NCBI GenBank assembly: GCA_002454975.1
Contig: DKJZ01000028.1
Span: 1-34,319, forward strand
DNA from: Hylemonella sp. UBA6679
Lineage (GTDB): Bacteria; Pseudomonadota; Gammaproteobacteria; Burkholderiales; Burkholderiaceae_C
Length of the DNA: 34,319 bases
Reading direction: 5' to 3'
Positions 1 to 7,886 of this stretch are shown here, one piece after another. Below the pieces are notes generated by a model. It was given only the letters and a program-made list of their open reading frames with translations. It had not been told where the DNA came from and ran no database searches. The translations under genes were made by a program, and so were the position numbers. How positions within the stretch are numbered: position 1 is the stretch's first letter; the number at the start of each line of letters is the position of its first letter.

Positions 1-982
1 GCAGGAACATGCGCTTGAGCGGCACAGGCCGGGTTTTTTCAAGGGCTTTGTTGAGCTCAAACACGCCGTACTTGTCGTCGCCGGCAATGGGCATGCCCTC
101 GGCAGCCAGGTGCACCCGAATCTGGTGGGTGCGCCCGGTTTTGATGGTGACTTCCAGCAAAGAAAAGGGCGGCGGAGCCGCCGGGCTAGTGCTGGGCGCT
201 GAACGTTGCCGCACCTTGACCAGCGTGATGGACTTCATGCCGGCCGGGTCATCGCGCGAGACCACCTTGACGCGGCGCTCGCCGCCCACGGCCTCGTCTT
301 CAAACTTGAACAGGGGCTTGTCGAGCACCTTTTTATTGGCGGGCCAGTTGCCAACGGCCAGGGCCAGGTAGGTTTTGCCGGTTTCGCGTTCACGGAACTG
401 GTCTTGCAGGGCTTTGAGGGCGCTGCGTTTTTTGGCGATGAGCAAAATACCGCTGGTATCGCGGTCGAGCCGGTGCACCAGCTCCAAAAACTTGGCCTGC
501 GGGCGGGCCATGCGCAGCTGCTCGATCACACCAAAGCTCACGCCCGAACCGCCATGCACCGCCACCCCCGCAGGTTTGACCACGGCCATCAGGGCCTCGT
601 CTTCGAACAGCACCTTCATGCCCAGGGCGGCTGCGCGGTGGGCTTGGTTGGCCGGGGTGTCTTGGGCCATGGCAGCGGCCTTGACGTCAACTTTGTCTGA
701 CACACGCACCGGTGGCAGGCGCAGCACATCACCCTCTTCCAAGCGAGACTCGGCTTGGGCGCGGCCCTTGTTCAAGCGCACCTCACCGCTGCGGATGATG
801 CGGTAAACATGAGTTTTGGGCACACCCTTGAGCTGGCGCAACAAAAAGTTGTCCAGGCGCTGGCCGGCCGATTCAGCGTCCACCGTGACCCAGCGCACCG
901 CGGGGGAGCCGGTGCTGGCCTCAGAAGGGGGGGCTTGATTTGTTCCCACGGGGGCGGTATTGCCCCCTATAATGTGTTTCAC
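1..982 (-). CDS. rluC: 23S rRNA pseudouridine synthase RluC (C-terminus beyond window)
   Basis: RluC converts uridines 955, 2504 and 2580 of 23S rRNA (E. coli numbering) to pseudouridine. The translation opens with an S4 RNA-binding domain (QRLDNFLLRQLKG, then VYRIIRSGEVRLNKGR). It continues with the RluA-family catalytic segment HRLDRDTSG, encoded near 455-480, whose second Asp is the nucleophile. Later come KTGRTHQIRVHL and AGDDKYG, both typical of the family. The reading frame is still open at base 1, so I estimate a few tens of C-terminal residues are missing. The start is GTG at 982: an in-frame TAA lies only 13 codons upstream with no ATG between. The N-terminal 25 residues before VRWVTVD are low-complexity and family-variable, so an internal start is possible. 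It is divergent from rne, a common proteobacterial arrangement. The family call is firm; distinction from RluD rests on the rne neighbour. Confidence 0.93.
   Translation of the reverse strand, partial: MKHIIGGNTAPVGTNQAPPSEASTGSPAVRWVTVDAESAGQRLDNFLLRQLKGVPKTHVYRIIRSGEVRLNKGRAQAESRLEEGDVLRLPPVRVSDKVDVKAAAMAQDTPANQAHRAAALGMKVLFEDEALMAVVKPAGVAVHGGSGVSFGVIEQLRMARPQAKFLELVHRLDRDTSGILLIAKKRSALKALQDQFRERETGKTYLALAVGNWPANKKVLDKPLFKFEDEAVGGERRVKVVSRDDPAGMKSITLVKVRQRSAPSTSPAAPPPFSLLEVTIKTGRTHQIRVHLAAEGMPIAGDDKYGVFELNKALEKTRPVPLKRMFL
950..973 (+). promoter_or_regulatory. Candidate rne promoter -10 box with adjoining hairpin
   Basis: A perfect TATAAT lies at 968-973 on the plus strand. Directly before it is a perfect 6-bp inverted repeat, GGGGGC (950-955) and GCCCCC (962-967). 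No good -35 hexamer sits 16-18 bases upstream; the nearest TTG-containing hexamers are 22 or more bases away. Transcription from here would give rne a leader of about 490 bases, similar in kind to the long regulatory leader of E. coli rne. The box lies inside the first codons of the divergent rluC as called here. The motif is seen; promoter activity is inferred. Confidence 0.4.
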
Positions 983-1471
983 TAGCGACGTGCTGTAAGG
1001 GGTTGTTTCATTTGGAGTTTAGTCCACTTGGCGCACCCAGGCTTCGCTGGAAGGTCGATGCCACCGTCTACCCTCACCCGCCTGCAGGCACTTTTGCGCA
1101 GTCCCGTGAACCGGCCGGTTGAACCGACGCCATGAAACACCGAACCGGAATACCCATGCTTGGCAGCTTGATGCTGCTGGGCGGATCAAAGCGATATGTT
1201 TGTGTTGATGTGCATGATGCTGTTGTGTCTGAGCGCCTTGGGCGCTTGCGGGACACCCGTGCGTCGCCTGCAACAGGCCCCGGCCTTCCCGCTGGTGCCA
1301 GCAGCTCCCCGTCGAGCTGCCCATCCACAACATGCCTCCCTCGCCCCCATCCACGCGCCTATGCCGCGGCTGACCTAAGCCCGCGTCTCTCCGGCAGTTC
1401 CTTTCGTTTCTAGCGTCAGTTTCGGCATCTCTGGCCCCAAGAGGGCTTGTTGTTGTTGAAAGGAAAATGCG
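983..1471 (+). other. Long gene-free leader upstream of rne
   Basis: This stretch of nearly 490 bases holds no convincing gene. A strong nested hairpin lies at 1225-1256: inner arms AGCGCC (1232-1237) and GGCGCT (1241-1246) with a 3-base loop, and outer arms GTGTC (1225-1229) and GACAC (1252-1256). An ATG ORF at 1196-1378 encodes a lipoprotein-like N-terminus (LSALGAC) but lacks a clear ribosome binding site and a conserved-looking body. The rne ribosome binding site AAAGGAAA is at 1459-1466. In E. coli, structured elements of the rne leader mediate RNase E autoregulation; a similar role here is inference. Confidence 0.5.
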
Positions 1472-4400
1472 ATGAAACGCATGTTGATCAACGCCACCCA
1501 GGCGGAAGAGCGCCGTTTGGCGATCGTGGACGGCCAAAAGCTGCTGGACTACGAAATCGAAATCGAAGGGCGCGAGCAGCGCAAAGGCAATATTTACAAA
1601 GCCGTGGTCACCCGCGTGGAGCCCTCGCTGGAGGCTTGCTTTGTGGACTACGGCGAAGACCGCCACGGTTTTCTGCCCTTCAAAGAAATCTCGCGGCAGT
1701 ATTTCGCCCAGGGCGTGTCGGTCAGCCAGGCCCGCATCCAAGACGCCATCAAAGAAGGCCAGGAGCTGCTGGTTCAGGTGGAAAAAGAAGAGCGTGGCAA
1801 CAAAGGCGCGGCCCTGACCACCTTTGTCAGCCTGGCCGGTCGCTACGTGGTGCTCATGCCCAACAACCCCCGCGGCGGTGGCGTGAGCCGACGCATCGAG
1901 GGTGATGACCGTGCCGAACTCAAAGAGGCGCTCGACCAGCTCGAGTACCCGGGTGGCATGTCCATCATCGCGCGCACCGCTGGCATTGGCCGCAGCGCCC
2001 CTGAGTTGCAGTGGGACTTGAATTACCTGCTCAAGCTGTGGAACGCGATTGACGGTGCCTCTAAAGCCGGCAAAGGCGCTTTCTTGATTTACCAAGAATC
2101 GAGCCTGGTGATTCGCGCCATCCGCGACTACTTCAACAACGACATTGGCGACATCCTGATCGACACCGACGATGTGTACGAGCAGGCTCAGCAGTTCATG
2201 GCCCACGTCATGCCCGAGCATGCCGCGCGCGTGAAGCGTTACCGCGACGACGCACCACTGTTCTCGCGTTTCCAAATTGAGCACCAGATCGAGTCGGCCT
2301 ACGCCCGCACCGTGACCCTGCCTTCGGGTGGCGCCATCGTGATCGACCACACCGAGGCGTTGGTCTCGGTGGACGTGAACTCGGCCCGCGCCATCAAAGG
2401 CGGCGACATCGAAGAAACCGCCACCCGCACCAACCTGGAAGCTGCCGACGAGGTGGCCCGCCAGATGCGCCTGCGTGACTTGGGCGGCCTGATCGTGATC
2501 GACTTCATCGACATGGAAGAGTCGCGCAACCGCCGTGAGGTGGAAAACCGTCTGCGCGATGCCCTGCGTCAAGACCGTGCGCGCGTGCAGTTCGGCACCA
2601 TCAGCAAATTTGGCCTGATGGAAATGAGCCGCCAGCGCCTGCGCCCAGCCCTGTCCGAAGGTGCGTCCATCCCCTGCCCACGTTGCGGCGGTGCGGGCCA
2701 CATCCGCGACACCGAATCGAGCGCGCTGCAAATTTTGCGCATCATCCAAGAAGAAGCGCAAAAGGACAACACGGCCTCCGTGCTGTGCCAAGTGCCGGTG
2801 GAAGTGGCCAGCTTCTTGTTGAACGAGAAGCGCACCGAGATCGCCAAGATCGAGCTGCGCCAGCGCATCAACGTGTTGATGGTGCCCAACAAAACCTTGG
2901 AAACCCCCAACTACCGCCTGGAGCGCTTGAAGCACGACGACCCGCGTCTGGACAACCTGCAAGCAAGCTACAGCTTGGCCGAAGAGGTGGAAGACCCCAC
3001 CGCTGTCACACGCCGCTCGCAAGAGCCCACCAACAAGCAAACCCCGGTCATCAAAGGCGTGTTGCCCGACGCACCCGCGCCCGTGGCCCCACCCAAGCCT
3101 GTGGCTGAGGTCGCCCCTGCGGCGCCCAAAGCTGCCGTGCCAGCGCCAGCCGCTCAGGGCGGCTTCTTTGGCTGGCTCAAGCGTTTGTTCGGTGGCGACA
3201 GCGCCCCCGCTGCGGCACCCGCCGTGGAAAGCAAAGACGAGCAAAAAGCCCGCGAAGGCCGTGAAGCCCGTGGTGAGCGTGGCGAAGGCCGCGGCCGTGA
3301 CGGCCAACGCCGAGGCCGTGGTGAACGTGGCGAGCGTGGTGAGCGCAACGAGCGCGGTGAAGGCCGCGGCCGTGATGGCCAGGGCGCACGTGGACGCGAT
3401 GCTTCCCGCGATGCCAACGGTGGTCGTGATACCAGCCGTGACGCCAACCGTGAACCCAACCGCAACGCCCCCGGTGCAGGCCAAACAGCCGACACCGCCG
3501 AAGGCGCAGAAGGCCAACGCGAAGGCCGTGGCCGTGGTCGCAATGGCGAAGGCCGTGCACCACGCGAGCGCCAAGGCGAGGCACGTGCCCCGCGTGAACG
3601 CAACCGCGAAGGTCAAGCTGCCACCGGCGCCGAAGGCGAGGTGAGCACCGACGACAACCGCAACGAAGGCCGCGAGCGTGGCCCACGCAACGGTCGCTCG
3701 CGCGGTGAGCGCAGCCGTGGCCCGCGTGAGGACAGCGCAGAGCTGCGCACCGACGAACTCGGCGCAGCCCTGGCACCCGCCGCGTCGGTGGCCCAGGCCG
3801 ACGAAGGCGAAGCCGCCAACCGCCCCGAAGGCACACAGACCCCACGCGATGAAAACGGCGAGCCACGCGCACGCCGCTCACGCGACCGCTACGGCCGCGA
3901 CCGTCGGCCACGTGGTGAGCGAGCTGAGGGCGACGCCGCTGTGGGCAACGAGTCCGGCGCACAGCTGAGCGAAGCCAGCAGCGAGCAAGGCCAAGAAGCC
4001 CCCGCGCGCTCTTACTTCAGCCCCGAGGTGATGCAAGCCGCTGCGCCTGCCAGCCCCGCAGCACCAGCTCCAACCTCAGCGCCTGTTGCAGCGCCTGTTG
4101 CAGCGCCCGATGTAGCCCCCGATGCAGCCCCTGTTTCAGCCGCTCCCCAAGCTATGGCCCAAGGCGCAGCCCCTGAGTCAGCACCTTTGGCTCCCAAGGC
4201 CGAGGCTGTGGCAGCGCCAGCCCCCGTGCAGGCCGCCCCTGCCGTGGTTGCTACAGCCGCTGTTACCCAAGCCGCTCAGAAGCCGTCTGCTGCCCCCCAG
4301 GCAGCTGGTTTGCCCAAGGTGGCGTCTTACACCTTGCCCCTGACCGACCTGCAAGCCGTGGCCCAGGGCTCTGGTTTGGAGTGGGTGAACTCTGACAGCG

Positions 4401-4564
4401 ACAAAGTGGCTGCGGTGCAAGCCGCAATTGCCGCCGAACCCAAGGCCGTGCATGTGCCCCGCGAGCGCCCTGCGCTGGTGGTGGTGGATGAGGGCCCGCT
4501 GGTGCTGGTGGAAACCAAACGGGATCTGGGCCAGATGGCTCTGCCCATGGACAGCCAAGCTTAA
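1472..4564 (+). CDS. rne: Ribonuclease E
   Basis: RNase E is the main endonuclease of mRNA decay and of rRNA/tRNA maturation, and usually scaffolds the degradosome at the inner membrane. The N-terminus MKRMLINATQ matches E. coli RNase E closely, and AAAGGAAA precedes the start. An S1 domain covers about residues 35-125. The DNase I-like domain carries both catalytic aspartates (VSVDVNSAR and VIDFIDMEE). The tetramer zinc link CPRCGGAGH follows. After about residue 520 the protein becomes a long disordered arm. It begins with an amphipathic patch GGFFGWLKRLFGGD at about 563-576, close to where the E. coli membrane-anchoring segment lies. Then come Arg/Gly-rich repeats (about 585-800) and an Ala/Pro-rich stretch, ending in a short conserved-looking tail (LVETKRDLGQM). 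At 1030 residues it is RNase E-sized rather than RNase G-sized. Confidence 0.97.
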   Translation: MKRMLINATQAEERRLAIVDGQKLLDYEIEIEGREQRKGNIYKAVVTRVEPSLEACFVDYGEDRHGFLPFKEISRQYFAQGVSVSQARIQDAIKEGQELLVQVEKEERGNKGAALTTFVSLAGRYVVLMPNNPRGGGVSRRIEGDDRAELKEALDQLEYPGGMSIIARTAGIGRSAPELQWDLNYLLKLWNAIDGASKAGKGAFLIYQESSLVIRAIRDYFNNDIGDILIDTDDVYEQAQQFMAHVMPEHAARVKRYRDDAPLFSRFQIEHQIESAYARTVTLPSGGAIVIDHTEALVSVDVNSARAIKGGDIEETATRTNLEAADEVARQMRLRDLGGLIVIDFIDMEESRNRREVENRLRDALRQDRARVQFGTISKFGLMEMSRQRLRPALSEGASIPCPRCGGAGHIRDTESSALQILRIIQEEAQKDNTASVLCQVPVEVASFLLNEKRTEIAKIELRQRINVLMVPNKTLETPNYRLERLKHDDPRLDNLQASYSLAEEVEDPTAVTRRSQEPTNKQTPVIKGVLPDAPAPVAPPKPVAEVAPAAPKAAVPAPAAQGGFFGWLKRLFGGDSAPAAAPAVESKDEQKAREGREARGERGEGRGRDGQRRGRGERGERGERNERGEGRGRDGQGARGRDASRDANGGRDTSRDANREPNRNAPGAGQTADTAEGAEGQREGRGRGRNGEGRAPRERQGEARAPRERNREGQAATGAEGEVSTDDNRNEGRERGPRNGRSRGERSRGPREDSAELRTDELGAALAPAASVAQADEGEAANRPEGTQTPRDENGEPRARRSRDRYGRDRRPRGERAEGDAAVGNESGAQLSEASSEQGQEAPARSYFSPEVMQAAAPASPAAPAPTSAPVAAPVAAPDVAPDAAPVSAAPQAMAQGAAPESAPLAPKAEAVAAPAPVQAAPAVVATAAVTQAAQKPSAAPQAAGLPKVASYTLPLTDLQAVAQGSGLEWVNSDSDKVAAVQAAIAAEPKAVHVPRERPALVVVDEGPLVLVETKRDLGQMALPMDSQA
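3284..3375 (+). repeat. In-frame repeats in the Arg/Gly-rich arm of rne
   Basis: The 17-base string GAAGGCCGCGGCCGTGA occurs identically at 3284-3300 and 3359-3375, exactly 25 codons apart. Degenerate GAGCGTGG-type repeats lie between. They encode the RGER/RGRDG stretches of the RNase E arm. This is coding low-complexity sequence rather than a mobile repeat, and probably varies in length between strains. Confidence 0.6.
4079..4138 (+). repeat. Five 12-bp tandem units in rne (APVA-type)
   Basis: Five consecutive 12-base units begin at 4079, 4091, 4103, 4115 and 4127. The first two are identical (GCGCCTGTTGCA) and the rest diverged. They encode APVA, APVA, APDV, APDA and APVS in the Ala/Pro-rich part of the RNase E arm, and keep frame. 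Slippage between strains is likely. Confidence 0.7.
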
Positions 4565-4582
4565 GCCTCTGAGGCTTAGACC

Positions 4583-4617
4583 AACGCGTGACGGGTTGCC
4601 ACCCTCACGCGTTTTTT
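4583..4617 (+). terminator. Intrinsic terminator of rne
   Basis: Perfect 9-base arms AACGCGTGA (4583-4591) and TCACGCGTT (4605-4613) enclose an inner GGGT/ACCC pair. A run of six T (4612-4617) follows on the plus strand. The minus strand has no U-tract after the stem, so it acts for rne only. The stop codon of convergent hemY begins in the T-run. Just upstream, the rne stop codon is part of a 17-base palindrome with arms TAAGCCTC and GAGGCTTA (4562-4578). Confidence 0.9.
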
Positions 4618-5909
4618 CATGCCTGCGCAGCTTGGCGCCAGGCTTTGGCGGCTGCTTCAGCGTCTTCGCGCTGCTCGGCCAAACGGGCCAAGGCACACCA
4701 GGCGCTGCGTAACAGCACCGGGTCTTGCAAGCGCGTGGTGGCTTGCTGAATGAGTTGCTGCGCCTTGCCCCACAGCTGCATGTGCAAGCACGCCACACCG
4801 GCGAGGTACTGCAGCAACTCGTCTCGCGGGTTGTGCATGTGGGCCTGCTCGATGCGACGCAACCAGGCAGCGTCGGGGCCGGGGCTTTGCATCGCAAACG
4901 CCTGCTCCAACACCCCCACGAGCTGCACGCGCATTGCTGGCGACATGTCGGTGGCGTTGGCGGTCATTTGCTCCCAAATAGGTAGCAGCCACATCAATGC
5001 AGACGTGGCCTCGCCCTTTAAAAGCACCATACGCCGCGCAGCCGCCAGGGCCACCTCGGGCATGTTTTTTTCGTTGTTGTCCAGGCGCGACCAGCTCTGG
5101 CTGAGTTGACCCGGGTCGTGCGCGGCCTGGATGTACTCAATGGCCAAGCTGCGCAACAGGCTTTGGGTGCCAGAAGGCGAAAACGCGCGGTGTTTGCCCA
5201 GCAAACGTGCCACCTCCAGAGCGACCCATGTGCGGTTGGAAAAACGCGCCAGCTTGAAGCGCAAACGCAAAGCCATGGTGCGCCGGGCCGCGCCTTGAGG
5301 CAGCTCGTCAAAGCGCTGCTGGGCCAGGGGAAAGTCGCGGTCTTGCAAGGCCCAGCGTGTGGCGGTGAGTTGCACGGCTTCGCGCATGTCTTGTAACTCC
5401 CGGCCCTGAGCCAGGGCCAAGGCCTCGCTGGCATGGCCATCGCGGGTGGCGTGGTCTTGCAGGGCGTGGGCGCTGTCTGCAGCCAACAAATGCAGCATCA
5501 CCCGCAGGCGTTGCGAGCGGCGCTGGTAAGCCGCGTCGTCGAGCAGTTCTACCTTGGCCAAGGCACGCTCTTGGCTCAGCACCCGCTCGGCGGATTTGCG
5601 GGCCCGAATGAAGCGCCCAGCGGCCAGGTGCGCCATGGCGTCGAGCATGCCAGCCTGGATGGTGCGCTCTTGATGCTGGATGCGCCAGCGCCGCGCCTCT
5701 TGGGGCAGAGCCATGAGGCCGCTCAAAGCGCGCATGGCCAACCACACCACCAAGAAAGCGCCCACCGCGATGAGCAGCACCAGGTTCAAAGACACGTCCA
5801 CCCGGTGCGGCGGCCAAAACAAGGTCACCGTGCTTTGGTTGTTGCCAGCAAACAAAGCCACGGCCACGGCCACGCCAAACAGGGCAAGAAACCACAAAGC
5901 GGCGCGCAT
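4617..5909 (-). CDS. hemY: HemY-type inner-membrane TPR protein of heme biosynthesis
   Basis: Proteobacterial HemY (unrelated to the Bacillus protoporphyrinogen oxidase of the same name) is an inner-membrane protein thought to organise or tune late heme synthesis; its exact biochemical role is unsettled. Two N-terminal membrane helices are visible at about residues 4-21 and 40-61, with the characteristic HemY_N segment between (NNQSTVTLFWPPHRVDVSLN). They are followed by about 350 mostly helical, Ala/Leu/Arg-rich residues that fit degenerate TPR repeats. The length of 430 residues is usual. It is the last gene of hemC-hemD-hemX-hemY and starts 4 bases after the hemX stop, so translational coupling is likely. 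Its stop codon meets the rne terminator. Confidence 0.9.
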   Translation of the reverse strand: MRAALWFLALFGVAVAVALFAGNNQSTVTLFWPPHRVDVSLNLVLLIAVGAFLVVWLAMRALSGLMALPQEARRWRIQHQERTIQAGMLDAMAHLAAGRFIRARKSAERVLSQERALAKVELLDDAAYQRRSQRLRVMLHLLAADSAHALQDHATRDGHASEALALAQGRELQDMREAVQLTATRWALQDRDFPLAQQRFDELPQGAARRTMALRLRFKLARFSNRTWVALEVARLLGKHRAFSPSGTQSLLRSLAIEYIQAAHDPGQLSQSWSRLDNNEKNMPEVALAAARRMVLLKGEATSALMWLLPIWEQMTANATDMSPAMRVQLVGVLEQAFAMQSPGPDAAWLRRIEQAHMHNPRDELLQYLAGVACLHMQLWGKAQQLIQQATTRLQDPVLLRSAWCALARLAEQREDAEAAAKAWRQAAQA

Positions 5910-5913
5910 GTGC

Positions 5914-7062
5914 TTAGCGCCCGGCTGCGGCCGTGGCCAGCGCGGCCAGGGTCTCGTCGATGGGGGGCAGCTGCAAGGTGCTCATTTGCGCCTGGGTTTG
6001 CGTGAGCAAGGCCGCAGCGGCCTGGGTTTTGCGCGAGGAAGCATCAAAGTAGCGGCTCAGCGACTGGGCGGCAGCAGCCAGGTCGGCACGGGCCGAGTCT
6101 TGCTGACGCGCCAGCAGCCCCAAGCGCGCATTGAGCAGCTTGAGCTTGAAGTTTTCACGCACAAAAAACGATTGTTCGGGCGAGAGCAAGGCCGCGTCCA
6201 GGGTTTCAACCCGGCTCACACGCACCAAACGGCGCAGCTCTTGGGCCACGAGCTGCCAACCCTCTTCCCACCAACGCAAAATCGCCAGGCTTTGGGACGC
6301 AGGTGGGGCTGCTTGCGTGGGGGCGACTTGCCCCACCGCATTGGCCAGGGGAACCTCGTCGGCCAAGCGCGCGAGCTCGTCGAGCTTGACCAGCAAGGCG
6401 GGCAAATCCGAGATGGTGGTGGCTTTGATGCGGGCCAGGTCTTTGGCAATCGCGCGCTGCACTGGCACCAGGCGCGGCTGGGCGGTGCGTGTCACGCGGG
6501 TTTCAGCCGATTTGAGGGCGGCCAGCAGGGGCTCGATGCTGCCGGTGAGCTGGGCTTGTTGCTGGGCCAGGCGCAAGGCCGACTCAATGTCGACCACCAG
6601 GTTTTCATCGCGCGAGCGCGACAGGCTTTGCATCAGCTCCTCGAGCTGGGTGCGTTGCAAAGCAACCTCGCTCAGGCGCGCATCCGAGACCGCGAGCTTG
6701 GCGGCGGTCTCGCGTGACAGTTCTTGCGCCTGCTTGGCCATGGCGCGGGCTTCGTTGGCTTGGCTGCCGGTGTCCGCACTTTGGCGGGCCAGCTGGGCCT
6801 GAATGTCGCCCAGCTTTTGCCACAGCATCAGGCCGCTGAGCAAGGCCACGGCCACCAGGCCACGCCAGACCCAAACCATCACAGGTGCGAGCTTGTTGTC
6901 GCCGGGGCTGGACACCTCGCCAGCAGCCGGCTGAGAACCGGCTGGCTGCTGCGAATGTGCCTGGGCCTGAGCTGCGGCAGGGGCAGCGTCTGGACCGTTT
7001 GGGGCTGGTGGGGCGTTGGCTGCGCCGGGCGAGGGGTGTCCGTGCGCGGAATCTGTGCTCAT
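5914..7062 (-). CDS. hemX: HemX family protein of the heme operon
   Basis: HemX is a single-pass inner-membrane protein. It is often annotated as uroporphyrinogen-III C-methyltransferase, but this domain lacks the SUMT fold, and the true function is unproven. The start is ATG 7062, whose last bases overlap the hemD stop in an ATGA junction; the open frame further upstream is merely antisense-free space inside hemD. The 382 residues begin with an Ala/Pro/Gln-rich cytoplasmic region (1-57) and a membrane helix at about 61-80 (VWRGLVAVALLSGLMLW). A long helical, probably coiled-coil periplasmic region follows (RETAAKLAVSDARLSEVALQ), then the HemX core with WWEEGWQLVAQELRRLVRV. Its place between hemD and hemY is the standard one. 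Confidence 0.88.
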   Translation of the reverse strand: MSTDSAHGHPSPGAANAPPAPNGPDAAPAAAQAQAHSQQPAGSQPAAGEVSSPGDNKLAPVMVWVWRGLVAVALLSGLMLWQKLGDIQAQLARQSADTGSQANEARAMAKQAQELSRETAAKLAVSDARLSEVALQRTQLEELMQSLSRSRDENLVVDIESALRLAQQQAQLTGSIEPLLAALKSAETRVTRTAQPRLVPVQRAIAKDLARIKATTISDLPALLVKLDELARLADEVPLANAVGQVAPTQAAPPASQSLAILRWWEEGWQLVAQELRRLVRVSRVETLDAALLSPEQSFFVRENFKLKLLNARLGLLARQQDSARADLAAAAQSLSRYFDASSRKTQAAAALLTQTQAQMSTLQLPPIDETLAALATAAAGR

Positions 7063-7877
7063 GCCAACGATTTTATCGTTTGCATCACCTGCGAGAGTGC
7101 GGGTTGTGACGTGATCACCACACCAAAGCCGGCTTTTTGGGCCGCTTGGGCAATGCGCGGGTGCGTGGCTACAGCATGGCTGGCCGCCCAGCTGTGGTGC
7201 GGCAAGAGTTGGCACAGGTTGGCAATGGCCTCGCTGCTGCTGAAAAGCCACACCGCATCGGCAGCTTGCGCCACGGCCAGTTGCTCACTGCCCCACACTG
7301 GGCAGTGGCGCGCATAGCTGGCCACGGTGTCGACGCGTGCGCCGGCTTGCTGCAAGGCCCGGGTGAGCCAATCGCGCCCCACGCCTTCGGCCTGGGCCTG
7401 GTGGGGGTCGGTGCCACGCACGATCAACACGCGGCAGCCAGGGTGCACGCTGGCTTGCACGATCTCCCACAGCGCCTCGGAGTCGTAGCTGGGGGCATCG
7501 GCGCTGGGCGCGTCAATGTCGCTCAGGCGCACTCCGGCTTGCAACAAAGCCCGCACCGTGCCCGGGCCCGTGGCCCAAAAGCGCGTGCCCAGCGGTAAAG
7601 GTGGCAAAGGTGGCAAGGGCGGCAAAGACGACGCAGTGCGCTCAGGGTACATGCACGCGCGAGCTTCAAAAAAACCAGCCACGGCATTGGCGCTGACCAG
7701 CATCACCGCTTGGTACTGGGCCACATCGGTCCAGGCCTGCCACAGCGCGGGGTGATGCGGCAAGGTGTTGATCTCGATCAGCGGCAGTGCTTGGGCCTGC
7801 AGGCCCTGGGCCTGCAGCGCTTGCACCCACGTGGCGGCTTCACGCGCCGGGCGGGTGACCAAAACTGGTCTCACCAC
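7059..7877 (-). CDS. hemD: Uroporphyrinogen-III synthase
   Basis: HemD closes hydroxymethylbilane into uroporphyrinogen III with inversion of ring D. The 272-residue sequence starts with the family opening VRPVLVTRPAREA and has the two-lobed layout. Landmarks are VMLVSANAVAGFF near residue 60 and VLIVRGTDPHQAQAEG in the second lobe, with VDTVASYARHCP and AVWLFSSSEAIANL later. The family is poorly conserved, so the hemC neighbour matters for the call. The start is 9 bases after the hemC stop and the end overlaps hemX by 4 bases. An odd feature is a Pro-Leu run (LPPLPPLPPLPLG) encoded by four 9-base units at 7594-7629, which probably lengthens a surface loop. Confidence 0.9.
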   Translation of the reverse strand: MVRPVLVTRPAREAATWVQALQAQGLQAQALPLIEINTLPHHPALWQAWTDVAQYQAVMLVSANAVAGFFEARACMYPERTASSLPPLPPLPPLPLGTRFWATGPGTVRALLQAGVRLSDIDAPSADAPSYDSEALWEIVQASVHPGCRVLIVRGTDPHQAQAEGVGRDWLTRALQQAGARVDTVASYARHCPVWGSEQLAVAQAADAVWLFSSSEAIANLCQLLPHHSWAASHAVATHPRIAQAAQKAGFGVVITSQPALSQVMQTIKSLA

Positions 7878-7886
7878 ACCGGGCGT

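Noticed and set aside
1019..3616. 865-codon open frame antisense to rne
   Set aside because: It mirrors the strongly supported rne frame; the product is low-complexity (His/Ala/Val/Gly-rich) with no family resemblance, as expected for a high-GC antisense shadow.
4562..4578. 17-base palindrome at the rne stop codon
   Set aside because: It may aid termination but has no T-run of its own; the true terminator follows at 4583-4617.
7594..7629. Four 9-bp tandem units resembling a minisatellite
   Set aside because: They encode an in-frame Pro-Leu run within hemD; noted there, too short to be a separate element.
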